From Druceiella hillmani (taxonomy: Eukaryota > Arthropoda > Insecta > Lepidoptera > Hepialidae), in contig JAYKKI010000060.1 in the NCBI GenBank assembly GCA_039881145.1, forward strand, positions 4,960,501 through 5,024,500: a stretch of DNA of 64,000 nt, written 5' to 3'. A program made the position numbers and the translations under genes. The notes beneath the pieces were generated by a model. It was not told where the DNA came from. It saw nothing but the letters and a program-made list of their open reading frames with translations, and made no database searches. This document shows, one piece after another, positions 10,842 through 23,518 of this stretch. Each line of letters begins with the position of its first letter. Within the stretch, counting starts at the first letter, position 1.

Positions 10842-12672
10842 ACACTGTTAACAATATTAATTCCATATCCGTGAGATCATTCTAACGAATAGAAACACCG
10901 ATTCCAAAATATTATGTATTTATTAGAAATATTAGGAAAAAATAAAATAATTATGGCCTTAGACGCGAATCTAGCTTAACAAGCTACGTTGAAGCCAAAA
11001 AAAAAAAGATTAAAGTTAATTTCCAGGATTATAAGTTTAAATTTGTTTACCAACGCGAGCTTGAAATATACGCTTACAAAAAATTCCATTCGCCACATTT
11101 CCACAGTTCTACGACAACCTCCGCCGTACTGCGACAGGCAAATTGTTTATCCAAACACTGGTCGCAGCGAGGAAAGCCGGAAAACGCGGAAATCCAATTG
11201 CAGCTTTCGCCTCGCGTTTGTCACGTTCTCGCAGTTTACCATACTGGGCGCCTGCTCGACAAAGTTTGGCGGAAAAGAGTCAGTGTTCGCACTTTTCCAC
11301 TCGCTTTAGCCCGAGATAATATCGAAGAAGTTACGGATTAGGTTTTCTTTCGTTTTTACTTTTAAATTGAAAGGTCTATCGATTATATGGGGTGCTTTAG
11401 CGGCCACTTGCCGTTTACGCTTAAGAGGGAGTAGTACCAGTGGAAAACGAGTATGAAATTCGTTTATTACGGCGAATATTTTGAGAAAGTGGAAAGGAAA
11501 TATTTGGAAGAAATTGGCCCTCCTAAAACTATTTGTCATTTGACTTATCTTTAGCCTTCAGAGCCTGTATTCACAATAATCTACGGTCTGATATATGTGT
11601 ATATACAAATCTATGAAATATCTATCTATATATATATATAAAATTATCAAGTGCTTGTCGGATTATGCATTAAGATTTCGTAATAATTTCACAAAAATTT
11701 CAAACTTTATACTTTTATTAATTATCATGCTGTTCACATAGATATCTATAGCAATTAAATAAGACGGATAACCCGATAGTTGGATCTGCTATTGCGACTC
11801 TGTCTTCGACTCGGTTTTTAGATTTTTTTTTGTTAAATAGAATATTGCAAAATATATTTTAAATAATTTATATTAATTTATCTTAAATAGTAAGCTCAGT
11901 CGCCCAATAATTTTTACCAGCGTTATTTCCGTATACTTAAGAATTTTTTTATGGCTCCAAACTAATGAAGTCGTGTTACTTGAAATAATTTCAGTATTCA
12001 GTCAATGGCCTAAAGATTTCTACAAGAACGGCACTTTGGCTATGCCTATACGTTGGAAACAAGTGCTAGATATCGACGGTGCTTATATAATTAATAGAAT
12101 TTATTTGCTACATATAAAAAGTTGACAAGTTTGTATACAGAGATGTCGGGTTTATAAATTGCCAACTTAATAATATTTAAAATGTTATTATTATCATTAA
12201 TTATAATTTTTTGTGATTGGCATTATAGTGTTTATATTTAACGATACGTTTATGGATATCTAACATATTAATTTATACTGACTTTGGATGGATGTTTATT
12301 TTTAGTATAAATTGAATCACTAGTCGTCTTTTATTTTTTAATTTAATTCATCTGGCTAGTTCTTGTCAAATTGATCGGTGGGGTAATTAAACATTTATGA
12401 TACTGTTTTTATTTCTTTTTTATTTTCTTTTTTTTTTAATATATTTTTGATATATTATGTTCAGATTGACGTGATTGAGTATGCTTTATATGCCAATATC
12501 GAATCAAACTATGACTGCGGCTATGGATATGGCATGGTGCATTTTTGAGTTAAACAAAATTAAGTCAAATAGTTCTGTACTCAATTAAAGCTTAAAACTA
12601 AACTTTTGAAAATACCGTTAATAATTCATAATGAAGTCAATAATGAATATATAAAATTAGTAGCAATGGCTA
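10842..12672. other. Non-coding stretch with a GC-richer island
   Basis: Segment 11070-11310 has mixed composition and a 106-codon plus-strand frame (10989-11309) with a Lys/Arg-rich start. I recognise no domain. The opposite strand downstream has another unremarkable frame (11306-11539). A short (TA)n lies at about 11627-11640. The rest is AT-rich and featureless. Confidence 0.4.
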
Positions 12673-13145
12673 AAACAGGACTAAAGAAAATGCTCTACTT
12701 ATTGAAACAAGTCAAACGAGCCCAAACTCAATATGTTTATTCTTCGTCATTGAGAATTTTCCATAATCACCTTTTTCTTACATCATCAGATCCTTACTGT
12801 TACAATATTCCTTGCGGTAAATCAAACGAGACCAAACTCAATGGGTTTTCTGTACGCCATTGAGAATTTTCCCTGACAATTATTCCTGGTTACCATATGC
12901 AACCAAAGGACTCATTGAGACGGGTCAAATGAACTCAAGCTCGAGTAGTTTACTTTTATCAATTTGAAAGTTCCAGTAGCTATCTCAATTCTCCATGATT
13001 GGACCCTCCTGATTAAAATACGTAATTACAGGATTTATTGTGATAAATGAAGTAGGGCTGAACTAGATATGTTTACTATTAGCCGTTAGGAAGTTCCTAT
13101 CACTATCTTCATCATCATCTCAGCGATATGGTATTACATTATTGT
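12673..13145 (-). repeat. 122-bp array family, second locus (reversed)
   Basis: Three to four decayed units of the family found at 5199-6375, on the opposite strand. Landmarks: CAAGTCAAACGAGCCCAAAC, CATTGAGAATTTTCC, TCATCAGATCCTTACTGTTA and a repeat of the CAAACGAGACCAAACTCAAT block. Confidence 0.8.
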
Positions 13146-14289
13146 AGTGTCAACAGAATTTTAAAATTAGTATGGATATAATAATCAGTAATGGGGGAAA
13201 ATCTACTTGTTAGATTTGTTTACATACCTAGTCACTAATAAAAGTGTGTAAATAAACATCAAAAGCAAAACGGAGATATTACTTATTTTTTGATCAGATA
13301 AAGCTGCGTTGGACTGCTAGGTAATTTAAGAAGCAGCTCGCTTAATATCGCTCTAGTCTTGCAATGTGTTTATGTTTTCCTCTAATTTTCATGAACACGA
13401 AAGTATAGGATAAATTTTGAGAAAAATTTAAATGACGTTCTATATGGGTGTAAGGAAAATTGGTGCTTGAATTCATGTGTAATGCTAGAGTTTTCTTATC
13501 TTAACCGATCATATACATATTTAGTATAATGCAAGGTATGTCAATTATTTCTCACAGATTCAATATATGGAGCTCACATGAGACTAAGTAAAAATTTTCC
13601 TTCAATATTTGTACATGAAACAGTACTTACCTTGAAAACGAGGCGGTATATCCTGAAAAGTTATTTTTCTTTTATGTTCTACCAATTTTCCCTTGGGCAT
13701 GCTAGATTTCCTTTCGTCGCAGCTCAGAAGAGACCCTTGCAAAATTTATTTTTTCGTTGGTAAATGGAAAGGTTTTGTGCTTGGTGTTGTTGACTTTTGT
13801 TTTCCAAAGCTATTAGTATAAGCATTTAGTAATCAATTTTTACAAAAATGTACACTTTTTCATTTTATTTATAAGCATTTAAGTATAATAACTTAATCAT
13901 GATTACATCATTATGCAAGATCTTTGTGTTGTGGTAAAATTAATTACCTCAAGTGGGTCATCTTAACTTGTACTTATATTTACATTTTTAAGTATTTCCT
14001 TTTATTGTTTCTGTGGACAACAGCAGTGGTGTTTTTGTAACTCTACTTAAATCAAATCAGTAAATATAGCTTTAGATAAATACATGAAGGCAATCAAACC
14101 CACATTGCCTTATTCATGTACCATGTATAAGACAACGTGTGTTTAAACATCAACTAGTGTAATAGTAAGGCTACTTATATAATTTATATTTGTATTGTAA
14201 TTAATTAATAATTAATTGCATATGTTATAATGATCCATTTGAATTCGACATAGGAGAATAGTTTTTTCAACTTTACGTTTTCAGAAAAT
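13146..14289. other. AT-rich non-coding stretch
   Basis: No gene seen. A 61-codon frame at 13578-13763 has no recognisable features. Confidence 0.5.
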
Positions 14290-14430
14290 AAGGGTTGAGA
14301 TTGTTGTAAAAAAATTTGTTGTAAATATGATGTTGAGATTGTTGTAAAAAAATTTGTTGTAAATATGATATTGAGATTGTTGTAAAAAAATTTGTTGTAA
14401 ATATGATGTTGAGATTGTTGTAAAAAAACC
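14290..14430. repeat. 38-bp tandem repeat, about 4 copies
   Basis: The unit contains GATTGTTGTAAAAAAATTTG and TTGTAAATATGATGTTGA. GATTGTTG starts at 14299, 14337, 14375 and 14413, exactly 38 bp apart. Open frames on the minus strand (Tyr/Gln/Asn-rich) are products of the repeat. Confidence 0.95.
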
Positions 14431-14590
14431 AAGTATAAAAATATATGTAAAGGTTATAGGGGCCCGAACCTATACCCCACATTGCAAATACAATTTCAGT
14501 ATGAACATTTTTTACTGTATTGATGTATATGAGAAGTTTATTACTCCTCATATATAGCATGTTACTTTATTATTATAAGCTGTGCGAAAA

Positions 14591-14785
14591 ATGGTTGTGA
14601 CAGACAGACAGCAAGACTCATGAGTAAATTTATACGGGTTCTGTTTTCTCTTTTTAGGCATGGCACCTAGAAAAGGGCCACTTTCATGTCGGACGTACAG
14701 CAAGACTCATAAGTAAATATATACGGGTCCTGTTTTCTCTTTTTAGGCATGGCACCTAGAAAAGGGCCACTTTCATGTCGGACGT
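14591..14785 (+). mobile_element. RTE-type LINE 3' tail, duplicated
   Basis: GTGACAGACAGACAGCAAGA, CTCATGAGTAAAT, ACGGGTTCTGTTTTCTCTTT and TTAGGCATGGCACCTAGAAA follow the pattern of insect RTE-like LINE tails ('acagacagacagc...gggtcctgttttt...ggcacggaaccct'). An 89-bp unit occurs twice, at 14608-14696 and 14697-14785, with few differences. The coding part of the LINE is absent. The family assignment is from memory of tail sequences. Confidence 0.55.
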
Positions 14786-14845
14786 TTTAATTATGATTGT
14801 CTAGCTATGTATTCTTAGATAAATGCGTAGTTTACACAACAAACC

Positions 14846-14851
14846 TATATA

Positions 14852-14882
<31 letters not shown>

Positions 14883-14883
14883 G
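14846..14883. repeat. (AT)n microsatellite
   Basis: Alternating AT of about 38 bp with one G interruption. Confidence 0.95.
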
Positions 14884-14899
14884 TACATTTAAATGTATA

Positions 14900-15064
14900 T
14901 ATACTGGGTTACATTTGGTCAGTGACAGAATTTTAAGGAGCGATTAAGAATTGACAACTAAATCATATAGTGAAAAAAATTTAAAGAACATAATTTTAAA
15001 ATTTTTTCTTAATTCTTAATAGTTCCTTGAAATTTCATCACTGAGCAAAAGGTAACCTAGTATA
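14900..15064. mobile_element. TA-flanked MITE
   Basis: Arms of about 60 bp are inverted copies. The left starts CTGGGTTACATTTGGTCAGT and continues AATTTTAAGGA and ATTAAGAATT. The right ends with the complement (ACTGAGCAAAAGGTAACCTAG). Both ends are bordered by TA, the duplication made by Tc1/mariner-superfamily transposases. No coding sequence, so it would be mobilised in trans. Confidence 0.7.
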
Positions 15065-15289
15065 ACTACATATTACATATTATTTGTTTTTAGATTTATA
15101 AATCAATCAAATTATTTTATGTAATGATTTGCTATACTGAATTATTTGTCTACATAAATGTTCAAATTCTCGTTAATAACGAGAATCAACTTACTAATTC
15201 TAAGTTAAGATAAGTAAACTTATTTTAAGTTTGCTTTGAAGTACTTAATAAATATCGTTGTACTATTTTTTATATTAATGACGTCATTA

Positions 15290-15535
15290 TCATATTTGGC
15301 ACGACAGCCCAGGGTGGGCCAAGGCCTTCTGTTGGAGATTCTTCCAGAAGGTTCTACTCTTCACCTGGGTTTTCCAGTTCTTTATCCTGAGAATGTTAAA
15401 ATCTTCTTCCACTGTATCGATCCATCGTAATTTTGGTCTACCTCTTCTACGAGTTGTTAGAGGTTTTGGGATGAAAACTTTCTTTACTGGGTTTTCATCT
15501 TTCATTCTAGATACGTGGGCAGCCCAGTTCATTCT
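15290..15535 (-). pseudogene. LINE ORF2 C-terminal fragment
   Basis: An 80-residue frame ending in a stop. It reads WAAHVSRM (residues 3-10), then RRRGRPKLRW (28-37), a V-E-E-D stretch (41-44), NW (52-53), W63 and AHPGL (72-76). This matches the tail common to many insect and vertebrate LINE polyproteins (W-x-GHV-x-RM ... GRP-x-x-RW-x-D-x-V-x-x-D ... NW-x-x-x-A-x-x-R-x-x-W ... A). No reverse transcriptase motifs lie upstream, so this is a short 3' remnant. It serves no host role that I can see. Confidence 0.8.
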
Positions 15536-15777
15536 TTTATGACGTACGTGGTTAAAAAATTAAGATGGTGGAAAAACTGCAAAACACCACAGAAACTTAA
15601 ATCATACGATGGGTACGTTGTATCAAAAATATTATTGAACATTTGCAATTGTCTATCAAAAGATTTCTTCTATGATATACCGCTCGATATTTCTCATTAT
15701 AAAAGAAAATTATACCCAAGTTTGATGTTCGCACAAGAAAATTTATAGTTTTTCAAAATCTGAAAAATACGCTTTCG

Positions 15778-16365
15778 CAACTACAGGACTAATTAAGACA
15801 AATCATACGAACCCAAACACGATGGGGTCACTGTTATACATTAAGAAGTATCTTAACCACCATGATAGAAAAAGGTATCGTCAGATCCTTTTGGGCACAA
15901 TATGCCATAAAAGGACTCATTGAGCCAAGTCATATGAGCCCAAATTCGACAGGGATACTATGAAACACGGAGAAATGCTTGTTATCACCCCCTTTCTTGA
16001 TCACCATACCCTCCAGGTCACAATATCCAGGTACAATAAAAGATTGATTGAGTAAATCGAACTAGCCCAAACTCTATGGGGTTAGTTACATATTGAGAAG
16101 TTCCGATGACCACTTTCCTCCTCCATAATCAGACCCTCCTTGTTACAATATATGACCAAGACTCATTGAGCCAAGTCAAACAATCTCAAATTCAATTAAC
16201 TTACAATTAGCCATTGAAAAATCCTCATGACCACCTACTTCCCTCGTCCATCATCAGATCCTACCGGTTATAATATGTAACCACAGGAAATGTGTTAAAC
16301 ATACTCAAATTCACTGTTAGCAATTGAGAAGTTCCTAAGACAACTTCCTTCTCACACCATTATAT
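15778..16365 (-). repeat. 122-bp array family, third locus (reversed)
   Basis: About five units. The CAAGTCATATGAGCCCAAAT-type landmark occurs near 15797, 15922, 16050, 16171 and 16293, a spacing of about 122-128 bp. Each unit also carries a CATTGAGAAGTTCC-like block and a CATCAGATCCT-like block. Same orientation as 12673-13145 and opposite to 5199-6375. Confidence 0.85.
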
Positions 16366-19300
16366 CACTTCATTCATACCATGTTATATCGTTAACATGG
16401 TACGATTCCAGAATGGAACAGGAACAGGTTAACAATAGAATAGGTTTCCAATGTTTCAACTCGCTGTGACAATTAGAAGTAGGTGAAAAGTTATTTGTAA
16501 TATCTACAATGCCAAGAACTTGCAATACCAAGATGCTAACAATGCCAGGAAAATACAATTAAGCTAACAGAAGCATGTTAAAACATTTAAACATATTTTC
16601 ATTTTGTTTCCCATATTCAAGTGATTCCACAACTTACTCTTGTAAAATTAAATTAAAATTGGTTTTAAAGTGAAAATTAAATTAGTTTACGTATTTGCCA
16701 TGGTGCCTTAAAAAAAAAACCAAATAAACACCCTTTTGCTTCTCGTTATATATTGACTTCAAACAACCTTTACACACATCAAAAGTATTTACAAAGCGCA
16801 GCCAGCTTTTCCAATAACATCTCTTGATCATCAATCTGAACTCACCCTAATCAAAACAATGGCACGGAACCCGCTTCCTTTTCCGGCCGCCACTTCGGTA
16901 CATTTTAATCAAATCTCATTTCTTTGCATCGAATGTTTTGAATTCATTGTTTGATACCGAAAACGTCTCGAGTATTTACGGCGAAATTTCTTAAAGATAA
17001 TGCCGAGTAAAAAATGTTACTCTGTTATTCCATCGACCAATTTAAATTATTTGGAAAATGTAAATTATTTGTTGATGAGCTACGGAAAGTTGGGAGAGGG
17101 ATGACCCAGAAATGTTTATAATTTCACAAGATTTAAGTTAACAGATAAAGGCACGATTGAAAACACATCGAAAACCTACAGCTAGTAACAATGGGGTTTA
17201 TAAAGAAAGGACTAAAAACGGTTTGGAATAATAAATCTTAAAATTTAAAAAAAATTATGCGAATGGAAAATGTAATTAAAAACACAAAAATGACGCAAAT
17301 TTGTTATGATAATTCGTCATCAAATGCAGTATAACTAATAAATATTTAAAATAGAACAAGAAGTATAACTTATTAGAAAAATGGAGAACTATTGATAGTG
17401 ATAGACGATAAATGATTTATACAGCCAATTTAATGGTAATAAAGGAAAAAATTGAATCAAACATAATATACAGTTAAAAAAATTAATTTTAAAAGAAAAT
17501 TAGTGAAAAATGAGGTTTAAAAGAAATTTTCGCTTGTGGATCACCTTAAGTAATAAGATTCTGAACCACTTGAAGAAATACGATTCGTCCGTTATGCATT
17601 TTTAGCTACTCGAATTGTCACCGATAAATGGTCATGTTTTTAGGCTGAATTTAAACCTTAGAGATTGTAAATTGTAAACAAAGAGATGACGAATGTAAGA
17701 AGAAATGGTTAGAAAATATTCACAATTTACTGGATTCAGATACTACACAAGATGTGTGTAATCGAAGATAGACAGAAGACGAGTTTAATACACATATGTG
17801 TATGTACTTTGATTGAAGTTTGACAAAATTTATGAAAATCTGGAAAAACATCAATCCAATTATTCCATTTTGTGTCTTTTTAACCAATTTTTGATTAGAC
17901 AAAAATAATACATTACAATTTGATATACAGCTATTAAAATAATATATTCAATTTTCAAAAATAATATACAAATTGACATATATTAAAATTGTTTTTAATT
18001 TTATTTCATATTATTTTCAATTAAATATCTTTTTTTATTTCCATGAGATATGGTACAAAATTATTACGAAGTATAATAAATTGACTTTAGTATAACTGTG
18101 TTAACTGAATGCATAACTTCATCGACAGTCATGTTTATTCCATTTTTATACCGAAATTGGGCTGAAGCTCATTTTAGCACCAATATGTTTGAAAATAATT
18201 ATAATTCTTAAGTTTTAATACGAACTAAATTAAATTAGCATACGCCGGAATAATAAACTAACTTAAAAATACATTTTCTAAATAGTCGGTCTTTAGCACT
18301 GTATTTAGTAACACAGATAATCACATTCAAACACTCCACAAGCAACTCAACTAAAATATTCAGACAAAGAAAAATCAGCGGTTATATTATTAGTAATTTC
18401 TCCATATTATGCTTAACTTGCAAATCTGGATAAAATATATTTCCCAAAAAACATTTACAAAAAAGATAGATGTCTTTCCTCGCCGGCTATGTAGGTTAAA
18501 ACGAGCGTCGGCACATAGCCAACTTTCTTTGTTCCACTGTCATATTTCTAACGCAAGAACAAGAAGACATAAATAATTTTTAACCGCCTTTTTCTTTGAA
18601 ACATATTTTATACTGCTTTGCTCCCTAAATGGATGAATAAAATTGTATTGGTCCATAAATATGTTCTTGAATAAATCTGTTGAGAAAAAAAAATTTATTC
18701 TCTAAAATATTTCAAATTTTCAACACGTACCTGTCATATATTGTAAACTCCCTTAGTAAAAGGTGTTTGTAAAGAAGTGGCAAAACGCTACTACGCCATA
18801 TATAGACCGAAAGGGCACCATAAATGTCATGTCTTCCCTAGTTTTGCTGTTCATTAGGTGCAATCAAAAGGATTACAAAGACTGAGCATCCTGAAGGCGG
18901 GCCAAGTAGCCGCCCACCACGGTAGTTTAAGAGATTTTAGCCAATAAAAGGTTTTCATTTTAAACACCGATGTTTTTTGTAAATCTAACAAAATTTATAA
19001 ACGATACTTCGATCTTGGCAGTCAAACAGCAGAAATTATTCATTTTTTTGTGAGTGTCTTAATAAAATAAGTCACTAGTGTTGTAACGGTTTAATAAATA
19101 ATTAGATATCGTTATTTTATTTATACGCCCCATAACAGAATTCATGGATTTGAATGTAATGCACTCTATTTTGTACAAGATATTCATGCGACAATTGGAT
19201 AATAAAGAGATAAAACAAACAACGGAACAAAGCAAGACCTTTTTTATTTCATATGTGGCCAAAGGGAATCGTTTAATAGAGGCTGAATTTTATCAAATTC

Positions 19301-20519
19301 ATTAATTTGATCTATTGCATAGAAATGTCGTAAACAGTCTTCATTATATATATATAGCCCAGATATATGGTTGCGACTAACTATCGAAGATTAATCTCAC
19401 GTAAACCCTCAAATTAAAAAATATACCAAAAATTAAAAAAAAATACTATGCACCTAGCAATGTCACGCGACCACCGACCGTGCGACCACTCCTATCGTCT
19501 CCATCCATCTATAGTTGGGTTCCCTACTCAATGTTTTAAAATGCTATAAAATTGTATCCTTTAGTTGAAAGTTTTTTCAATATTTTATGTAATTTTACTT
19601 TTCTGTATAACTTTAAAGTGTTCAATATTAATAGTATATATTGCTTAAACGGCCATTTTATATCGCAGCAATTGGATGGTCCTATACAATATTTTAATGT
19701 AAATAGTACTTTTCAACTGATCTATATCTATTTTTTCATTACTTTAATTGATTTATAATTTTATTTTGAATATATGTGACGAATTTCTTACAGGTCACAT
19801 TGTGCTACTTGTCTCTGAATATTTACGAATAATAAATATTTACGTGCACAACATTTGCACCTACTCAGGTGTGCTTTTATAAAATGAGTGATTGAGTTGA
19901 TGCTGGTTGGTGATGGGTTAGTTGCTTTTATTTTGATACTGAGTTAGTTATTTAAGTGAGTTAAGTTCATCCTTCAAATTAAGTTAACGTAAGTATATGT
20001 CTATAACATTTAATATCATATGAACTTTGAGATACAATATTACTTAAGATAGATAAATGAATCAAATAAAAACTAATTCAGCGATCCACTCTTCCTCTTC
20101 GTTCAAGGAATTGATCATTTTGTCCGACACATCTTCACACATGGTCTGATACTTTGCCTATTATTTCGGTAGTGGCATTATTATCCATTACTTTTAGAAC
20201 TTCTGGTATTCATTTGCAATAAACTATTAAAAAAATATTCTGCAGAGACATTAACAAATGATAAAACACTACGCTCCATCTATTTATCAATCTTAGTTCC
20301 TTTTGTTTGATGGAGACATGAAATTTATACGATTGGTAGCAGCATATAGTCGAATTAATTAAAATTTCCAGAATGGTATTTTGTAAATCTATTTTGACAC
20401 TGGTTTTGCTTCTTAAAATATATACTTTATATATTCTAATTAATTACTGTATTGTTCCTAATATTTCTGTATTTTTTATGACATAAATATTTTCTTTTTG
20501 ATTTATTGAATTAAGTTTA
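16366..20519. other. Long AT-rich stretch without genes
   Basis: No gene is supported. Segment 16860-17000 is GC-richer (TTTTCCGGCCGCCACTTCGG) without a frame. 18480-18520 holds a small inverted repeat (GGCTATGT ... ACATAGCC). 18780-18960 has mixed composition (GGCGGGCCAAGTAGCCGCCC) that I cannot assign. Confidence 0.5.
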
Positions 20520-20643
20520 TGTGTGCGTGTGCGTGGAAATATGTGTGTGCATGTGTGTGTGTGCAGGGGTACATGTGTGCGGGCGTGGATGCGTGCGTGC
20601 TTGTTTGTGTGTGTGTGTGTGTGTGTTTACATACATGTGTGTA
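20520..20643. repeat. Degenerate (GT)n/(GTGC)n microsatellite
   Basis: About 120 bp of interrupted GT, GC and AT dinucleotides, including an uninterrupted GTGTGTGTGTGTGTGTGTGT run near 20607-20630. It is the only non-AT dinucleotide locus of size in the window. Confidence 0.9.
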
Positions 20644-23476
20644 TCCTATTGTGTAATAACATTAAATTTTGAATGAAAACTTTTCGCCATCTACATTCGT
20701 ACTGTGTATGCAATTTATAATATTAGAGCATTTTTTCTCATTAATAATGTGATATTCAAGTTACACTACGAGACATGTTTAAACATGATTACAAAGAAGT
20801 AAGGGAAATTAACTTAGAATTAATTTGACATGGTGACCTTATCAGGAAATTTTGAATATTCTAGAATTCGATAGAAGAATTCCTAATGTAGTCTATAAAA
20901 GAGTCGTCTAGGCAGGTTTGAATGTTATAATATCATGCTCGCTGACAAAAGTTGAAATGTGTGGCCTTCATTATATCGGATTCTATGTAGAAGAATTTTG
21001 GTTGACAAATTTAGAACTAAACTACTTGTACATTGATAAAATTACAGTATGTAAACGAACTAAACTATATATACCAGTCATCAAATATAACTTTGGCATT
21101 GATTTGAAGATATTTGTATAATTTTTTTTAGTTATCACAGTTATGTTTTATATTTATTTGTTATTTAAAAAAGTATGTATAAAAGTTATAAGGGAAGTAC
21201 GTAAATAGTTTTTTCTTCCAAAAATATACATTTTGAAGGTAGATTCAAATGAGTTTTAAATTTATGTTGAAACGAATCAAAACTGAGAGTAAAAACAAAA
21301 TAAAAAAAATAATAAATATTCTTAGGAACTCTCCTCAGATACTAACATTTCTTTATTATACATAATGCCAAATATTGAATATATTTAGGGTTAATTTTTA
21401 TTCGCCACTAAATGAAAGCTTATGATATAATATTTTGTTTACTTTATTTAGATTATTAATAATTACCTAGGTTTCATTGTATGACAAAACTTTCAGGTGG
21501 GCTATTTAAAAACATATTATTGGCGCTTTCAATTTAAATTTATCGATTGCAAATTTCCTAAAAAAAGGGGATGCAGTCGAACTTGCAGAATCCGCCGAGA
21601 TTCACGGAAATAAAGATTTTCATGAAAACTTTGTTTCCTGAATTAAATTTATGTAGGGCAACTAAATTTAGCAGAGCTATTTGGAATAAGCTGGTCGAAA
21701 AATATTCAAGTAACAATATTTAAAAAGAAAGAACTAAGAAATAAATCTATACTCTTAGAGAAAATTGATAATAAAATATTTTTTAAAACTAGCGTGACTC
21801 GTGCGAAGTCTTCGCATTATTTATTCTATTTTAATAAAATTGACATATAGAGGCGCAAGTATCAAAAGCATTGAGCTAAAGCGCCACTTTATTTATACGT
21901 GAGTGGATTTGAAATTAAACAAAAATTTTACCGACCGTCAATCATATTGACGTTGAGCTGTTAGATGGCAGCATTGCTGTTTTGTGTATATAATTTTAAT
22001 AATTAATTAATTTGCAAAAACAATAGCAATAATACATTTTTTAGTTGTGGATGCCCGTAGAGCAAGCAATTATATATAAAATGATATATAATTTATGTGG
22101 ATTAGTTGTGAGGTTTTTTCTAAAAAGGGAGTGTAACATCTTAAAACCTTAGCGTATTAATATATATGATGATGATGCAAATTTCTTCAACTTCTCGATA
22201 TAATGAAGAAAGTGATGGAATGCAAGTTATTGTATTGTATTACGAATTGCATTGTGAATATGTACGTGTTCCTTCTAAAACTATGCATTTATATATTATT
22301 CTGAAACTATGCATTTATTTATTTATCTTTATCAATATTAAAAAAAATCAAAGTATGTTTGGATGTTGGTTATTCAATTATGCCTAAGAGGCTGAATAGG
22401 TTATCTTAAAATTTGTTACGATATAGTTTATGATTTCAATCAATATTTAAACTGTTTGGATACTCGTATTATTTCTGTAGAAGAGTTCCCTGGATATCCC
22501 ACAATCGAAATCATCAGAAAAAACGGGAGCAGAATATAAACAACTCAAGAATATAAAGAGCAGAATATAAAGAACCTAAGAAAAGGCTAAGGGCTGATCA
22601 ACATAAATGCCCTATTATGAAAGAGGGCTAAGCCACTAGGATTGAATAGCGAAAATAATTTTGAAGTTACTGTTAACCAAAGGAAGTTATAGCTTACATT
22701 GTTTGTCACTACTTCCTTCCTTTAGTTGAACTTCTTGATTTCTTTGTAAATACTAATAACTTACTGTTTGGTTTAACCAATTATCACAGTAGTGATTAAT
22801 TAAAAAAAGTTTAAGTTAAAAATAGACAATTATATATTTTCATAAATCATAGATATTAAGGTCGATTATCGATTTTGAAGATATTCCAATGACAATATTT
22901 TTATTTGTGAATTGTTAATGACTACGACTGAGAAAAAAACTATTTATTTATTCTATGGATACGAATGGCTAGCTTAAAACAGCTTCATTCATAGACATTA
23001 ATTTAAGTCTCAAAAATGAATCAAACCACAGAAGGGAATAGGGTACTAGAGTAAAAGTAATTATCTTCTGTTTTTCTTCATTTAATTGAAAGGATTAGTT
23101 TAAAAAAAACAATATCGATGGAATACAACTTTTTTAAAATAACCTTTTTACAATAAATTGTTTATTCCAGTTCTTTCGCCTCAATTTCCATTTCTTTGTC
23201 ATTAAAAAGTTAATGCAAATTCAAATAAAATAAAATAACAAGAACCATATAAACAAAAAAAAAACAAATTACAATATAAAACGAATAACTTTGTAATTTG
23301 AAATTCACTTTCCGTTGGTCAGTAGCAAAATACTTTTGAAATCTTTCCTTTTTTACTAAATTAATCTTGATCTAGTTATTAAAATACGTAAAAAGTAGTT
23401 TTTTAACCGCATTCTTCAAAAAAAAAATAAAAACAGTATAGAATTTATATTTTCTAAAGTGCATTTATATCTTACA
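20644..23476. other. AT-rich non-coding stretch
   Basis: No gene or repeat family identified. Segment 21840-21980 (GGCGCAAGTATCAAAAGC, CGTTGAGCTGTTAGATGGCA) has transposon-like composition but no diagnostic structure. Confidence 0.45.
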
Positions 23477-23518
23477 AGACACATAAATGTACGTGTCCCG
23501 CACTGAGAGGGTTAATAA
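23477..23518 (-). mobile_element. piggyBac-like terminal repeat remnant
   Basis: On the minus strand the sequence reads TTAA, CCCTCTCAGTGCGGGACACG and TACATTTATGTGTC. A TTAA target followed by CCCT and a subterminal palindrome (GACACGTACATTTATGTGTC is imperfectly self-complementary) fits piggyBac-superfamily ends. No transposase or second end was found, so it may be a solo terminus or part of a MITE. Confidence 0.4.
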
